Below, piece by piece: positions 60,651 to 64,000 of a stretch of DNA of 64,000 nucleotides. A program made the position numbers and the translations under genes. Source of the DNA: Oehlia diaphana. Lineage: Eukaryota > Glomeromycota > Glomeromycetes > Glomerales > Glomeraceae. The stretch is from positions 1-64,000 of the forward strand of contig QZLH01000454.1 in assembly GCA_003833135.1 (NCBI GenBank). The letters run 5' to 3'. The notes beneath the pieces were generated by a model. That model ran no database searches. It was not told where the DNA came from and saw only the letters and a program-made list of their open reading frames with translations. Positions within the stretch are counted from its first letter, which is position 1; the number at the start of each line of letters is the position of its first letter.

Positions 60651-63410
60651 GTATCATTACACGAATAAAATTAATTTTATTTTTAGATATTTTATTATGA
60701 AATATGAATTTTACTCGACGCAAGTTTAAATTAGTTAATGTTTAATTTGTTAAGAATAAAAGGCTATCAAAAAGCAACTTTACCATATATGAACTCCACT
60801 GAAATTAAATTGCATATTTTATCGGGAATTGAGTTAGTAAAAAAATGGGTTTGTTGAAAAAATTTTTTAATGATTTTTAATTTACCTTTTAAAATTTTGA
60901 TTATAGAAAATTTTTTTATCGCATGTAAAGATAAAAAAGGATAAAAAGATAAAATATAATCATGTTTCTATATTGAAAAAAATAAAATATCCATTTCTAG
61001 TTAGTAGCTACTCTGCTAACGGGCGATGCTAAAATTAAAAGCCCCGTCACCCGAACACATTTTTTTGAGATACCCGAAGACTACATCTCAATGCAAAAAT
61101 CAAAACCAAATCTTTTTTCAAATAGAGGGAAATTATAAACGGATTGAATTTGTCATCTATCTGAATTAATTTTAATCAATTTAATTCCTCTTTATTATTA
61201 TGTTAGGACAGGTCATAATTCTCGCAGACACTCTTGAGTCTTGACCCTCCTATATATAATATACAATCAACAAGATGCCATATTTTGCCTAGCCATTCGA
61301 TCACCATTACGCCGTCTAATTAGAATTACAAAAGAAGAAAAATAAAAAAAAACCAATCGTTCCAACACATATGCAAGATAAATATAGCTGCATACCGTGA
61401 CAATTCTTTCCTCCAAAGAGAGCACTAGGCAGTATAATACGTAATACACGAATGTACCATATTATATAAACTTATTGCCGTTTCGATCATTCGATCATTT
61501 GACACAAATTTCTAAGCCACGTCGCCGATCACACATACGAAACTTTTTTTTTTTTTATAATAGTCTTTTTTTAATCTTTTTTTTATGTTCCGATAAATAG
61601 ACTCTATACACACTATATACTCCGAACTCGAAGTCTTTTTACTAGAAACAACTCAGTATATTTACTGCTTAACTTTGAGATCACACTTTAGATTACACTT
61701 TAGATCTTCGATCACACCTTCTTTGGGTTATTGAATAACGCTAAAATGGCACCGTAAGTACTAATAAGAAATGCTTTTTATCGTATTTAAAGATGATAAT
61801 TGACATTTTCAAAGTTGTATATCATATATTTGTTTGCAAAAAATTGTTTTTAGGCGCTTTATACACTAATAATCATAATTTAATATATTTTTAAACTATA
61901 GACGATAAAAACAAGTCAAGAAAGTAGTATTATTAGTTGTTTTATAGGTTTTGTATATGAATTATTTACTTGCTAATATTTTGTTAGCATTTAGTAATAT
62001 TTATGTAATTTTGTATAGAAACTTTAATTAATCTATACATTTATTAAATATTCTTTAGAATTATTATTATTTTAGCACTATTGAATAAAAATTATAAGAA
62101 AATCTAAGATATCAACAAGGCAATAAATAGAATATTTTATACTAAAAATATTTGGATTTTAATAGATCAAATAGATCATATTTTATTTTTTCTTGTATTT
62201 GAATAAATTTATTCAAATAATTAATTGTTAATATTTCAATTAAATATAATAGTTTCCAACCTTTATTTGCTTTGGTTATTATGTTTGTACTGAAAATTTT
62301 AAAGCAGTATAAGAGCGCGGCGCGTTTAAGTTTTATATACATCTGATTCTTTTTTTTTTATTCTAAAGAGTAGTTATCTATGTCTAATACAATTGGAGCT
62401 ATATGTTTAATAAACAAAGGGAACTATCTGGTAAGAAGAACTAAATATTCATCCCGACGCCAGGACCTCACCCTTCTGATTCTGATATCTGATATATATA
62501 TAATAAATATAATAAAGTAATGCGTATTGTTATCATGTGACTGGGTGTGTTTTTTTTTGTGCTGCAATGATCGGTCAGAGTAAAATAAAGATGACAATGG
62601 CCTGGTTAAAAAAATAAACAAATAAAATAAGCACCATTGTTTAAAATTGAATATCTAAAGTCAAACATTCTAATTGCAAAGAAACACAAACTATCTTTTA
62701 ACATCTTAGTATATGTTTTAAAGAAATTGTAACTTTTATATAAATGTTAGCAAAAAATTTGAAACCCTTAGAAAATACATACAAAATATGAATTTTTAAT
62801 TATTATATTAATATTATGTAGTGATTGGTATTGATTGCATTAATGAGATACTGTAATATCGGGTATAATCAGTATTTACTAAAGGAAATTGAACAAGTAG
62901 ATTGGGCGAACAAATTTTGGGAATTTAGAGATCAAGCGTTTTCGCGTTGTTTTTTATTTTATTAATATTATTATTATTATTTTTTATTTATCGCGCAGAA
63001 TGTGGGTTATTAGAGGATTATAATATTAAGAAATTAAAAAATGAAAAACCAAAAAAAAAAAAAACGATTACAAATATCTATTACGCGAAGTAAGTTGGGA
63101 TTTTTATTAGAAATTAACGCGTTTACTTTGGAAACTAATTATTATACTATTTTCCAACCCATAATTATTAATCAAAAAAGACCTTATTGTTTAAAAAGAG
63201 GAACTAAATCTAATAAAAATATAATATGAAATAATAAAAACTATTTAAATTAATGTTCGGAATTTTTTGTTTTTGGTCGTATCACTATTATTATTTATTA
63301 TTAAGCACGGTAAATATAATATAATAACTTTATAAAGTGTATATAATTATTACAAAAAAAAAAAATCTTTTTTTTTATGATGGTAAAATTATTAAATCTA
63401 ATTAATTAAT
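60651..63410. other. Long spacer between copies 4 and 5
   Basis: No gene supported. Parts duplicate other spacers: about 61330-61410 (AAAAGAAGAAAAATAAAAAA, then GACAATTCTTTCCTCC) resembles 56085-56165. The stretch 63137-63400 follows 56511-56750 closely (TTATTATACTATTTTCCAAC, AATTAATGTTCGGAATTTTT). The middle (about 61740-62880) is unlike the other spacers. Confidence 0.5.
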
Positions 63411-64000
63411 TTAAGCGAAGATAGCTCCAAGAACGGCAATGGCAGCGAATGAATATCCAGATGATTTAAGAGAATTTCCGGATGATGCTGCTTTGGCTGA
63501 TGCTGATGGGGCTGCTCCTGCTGATGTTGCTGCTGGTGTTTTTCCGTCAGCTGGGGCTGGTGCTTTTCCGTCAGCTGGTGCTGGTGCTTTTCCTCCTGGG
63601 GCTGGTGCTTTTCCGTCAGCTGGGGCTGGTGCTTTTCCGTCAGCAGGTGCTTTTCCGTCAGCAGGTGCTTTTCCGTCAGCTGGTGCTTTTCCGTCAGCTG
63701 GTGCTTTTCCGTCTTCAGGTGCTTTTCCGTCAGCTGGTGCTTTTCCGTCTTCAGGTGCTTTTCCGTCTTCAGGTGCTTTTCCGTCTTCAGGTGCTTTTCC
63801 GTCAGCTGGTGCTTTTCCGTCAGCTGGGGCTCCTGGGGCTCCTGGGGCTCCTGGTTCACCTCTGTTATCATAAAAAAGAGTGATTAACAAATTCACCGTA
63901 TTAATTATTCTTTTCTCGAATAAATAATTGTGAAGAAAACTTACTGTGCAGCAACGTAGGTAACTAAAGCGAAGAGAATAGCGAGAAGAATGAAGATGCG
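63411..64000 (-). CDS. Predicted GPI-anchored repeat protein, copy 5 (ADGKAP/EDGKAP type), 5' end outside window
   Basis: Exon 2 (63411-63861) is complete. Exon 1 is visible only as 63945-64000, encoding the later part of a signal peptide, RIFILLAILFALVTYVAAQ, whose end differs from the LIACVAAQ of the other copies. The split codon CA|A and GTAAGT donor match the family. The mature protein opens QGEPGAPGAPGAP, then about 14 hexads of ADGKAP or EDGKAP, then [20 protein letters not shown] spacing, a Ser/Ala linker and the GPI signal SSGNSLKSSGYSFAAIAVLG then AIFA. At least 169 residues are seen. Mixed Ala/Glu at repeat position 1 makes this copy more acidic than copy 4. Confidence 0.8.
   Translation of the reverse strand, partial: HLHSSRYSLRFSYLRCCTVSFLHNYLFEKRIINTVNLLITLFYDNRGEPGAPGAPGAPADGKAPADGKAPEDGKAPEDGKAPEDGKAPADGKAPEDGKAPADGKAPADGKAPADGKAPADGKAPAPADGKAPAPGGKAPAPADGKAPAPADGKTPAATSAGAAPSASAKAASSGNSLKSSGYSFAAIAVLGAIFA
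63540..63840. repeat. 18-bp coding minisatellite of copy 5
   Basis: Tandem GCTTTTCCGTCAGCTGGT or GCTTTTCCGTCTTCAGGT units (plus strand), coding ADGKAP and EDGKAP on the minus strand. Confidence 0.9.

Noticed and set aside
61267..62621. Short minus-strand ORFs of 60-66 aa in the copy 4-5 spacer
   Set aside because: No recognisable domain, no splice partners. The region at 61330-61410 is duplicated spacer.
63439..63883. Plus-strand ORFs across copy 5
   Set aside because: Same repeat artefact. No start context, splice sites or domain.
1..64000. CRISPR array, rRNA, plasmid or phage functions
   Set aside because: Looked for and not seen. The tandem repeats present are coding minisatellites or satellites without unique spacers.

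Overview
The window looks like a scaffold piece from a very AT-rich, intron-rich fungus. An arbuscular mycorrhizal (Glomeromycotina, Rhizophagus-like) genome is the best guess. The reasons are long A/T homopolymers between genes, many 55-90 nt introns, a TOR kinase cut into about 30 exons, a fucosyltransferase-like gene with Asn-run microsatellites, and roughly 15 kb of AT-rich repeat DNA. The organism is an inference; no marker gene proves it. Two runs of N (42465-42893 and 59530-60067) are assembly gaps, both inside repeats.

Layout. 151-1776 (+) is an O-fucosyltransferase-like membrane protein gene. 1777-7822 is mostly non-coding, with two minisatellites and a calponin-homology remnant. 7823-37096 is a dense block of seven conserved genes: a giant C1/HEAT-type protein that may be UNC80-like (-), a G-protein alpha subunit (-), TOR kinase (+), the splicing factor cactin (-), urate oxidase (+), a small F-box protein (-) and a GT34 glycosyltransferase with a possible second domain (-). 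I could close the splice structures of G-alpha (353 aa), TOR (2,296 aa), cactin (832 aa), urate oxidase (302 aa), the F-box gene (207 aa) and the GT34 gene (558 aa) exactly in phase from the DNA.

37097-52766 is a repeat field: foldback/MITE-like inverted repeats, an 81-bp satellite, one orphan secreted-protein fragment and a possible transposon-gene remnant. 52767-64000 holds five tandem copies, all on the minus strand, of a two-exon gene family. Each intact copy encodes a signal peptide, a collagen-like GAP run, a low-complexity body (KDGAP, ADGKAP or AP-rich) and a GPI-anchor signal. One copy is a pseudogene, one is interrupted by a gap, and one runs off the window end. Their flanks are duplicated with them, including an upstream block with a TATA-like box.

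How genes relate. Two head-to-head pairs stand out. G-alpha and TOR, both nutrient/growth signalling genes, share 224 bp. Cactin and urate oxidase share 137 bp containing four GATA-factor-type sites, which would fit nitrogen control of purine breakdown. The tandem family is the best candidate here for something undescribed: a locally expanding set of predicted cell-wall polyampholyte proteins. The G-alpha gene also appears to need a 5-nt microexon.
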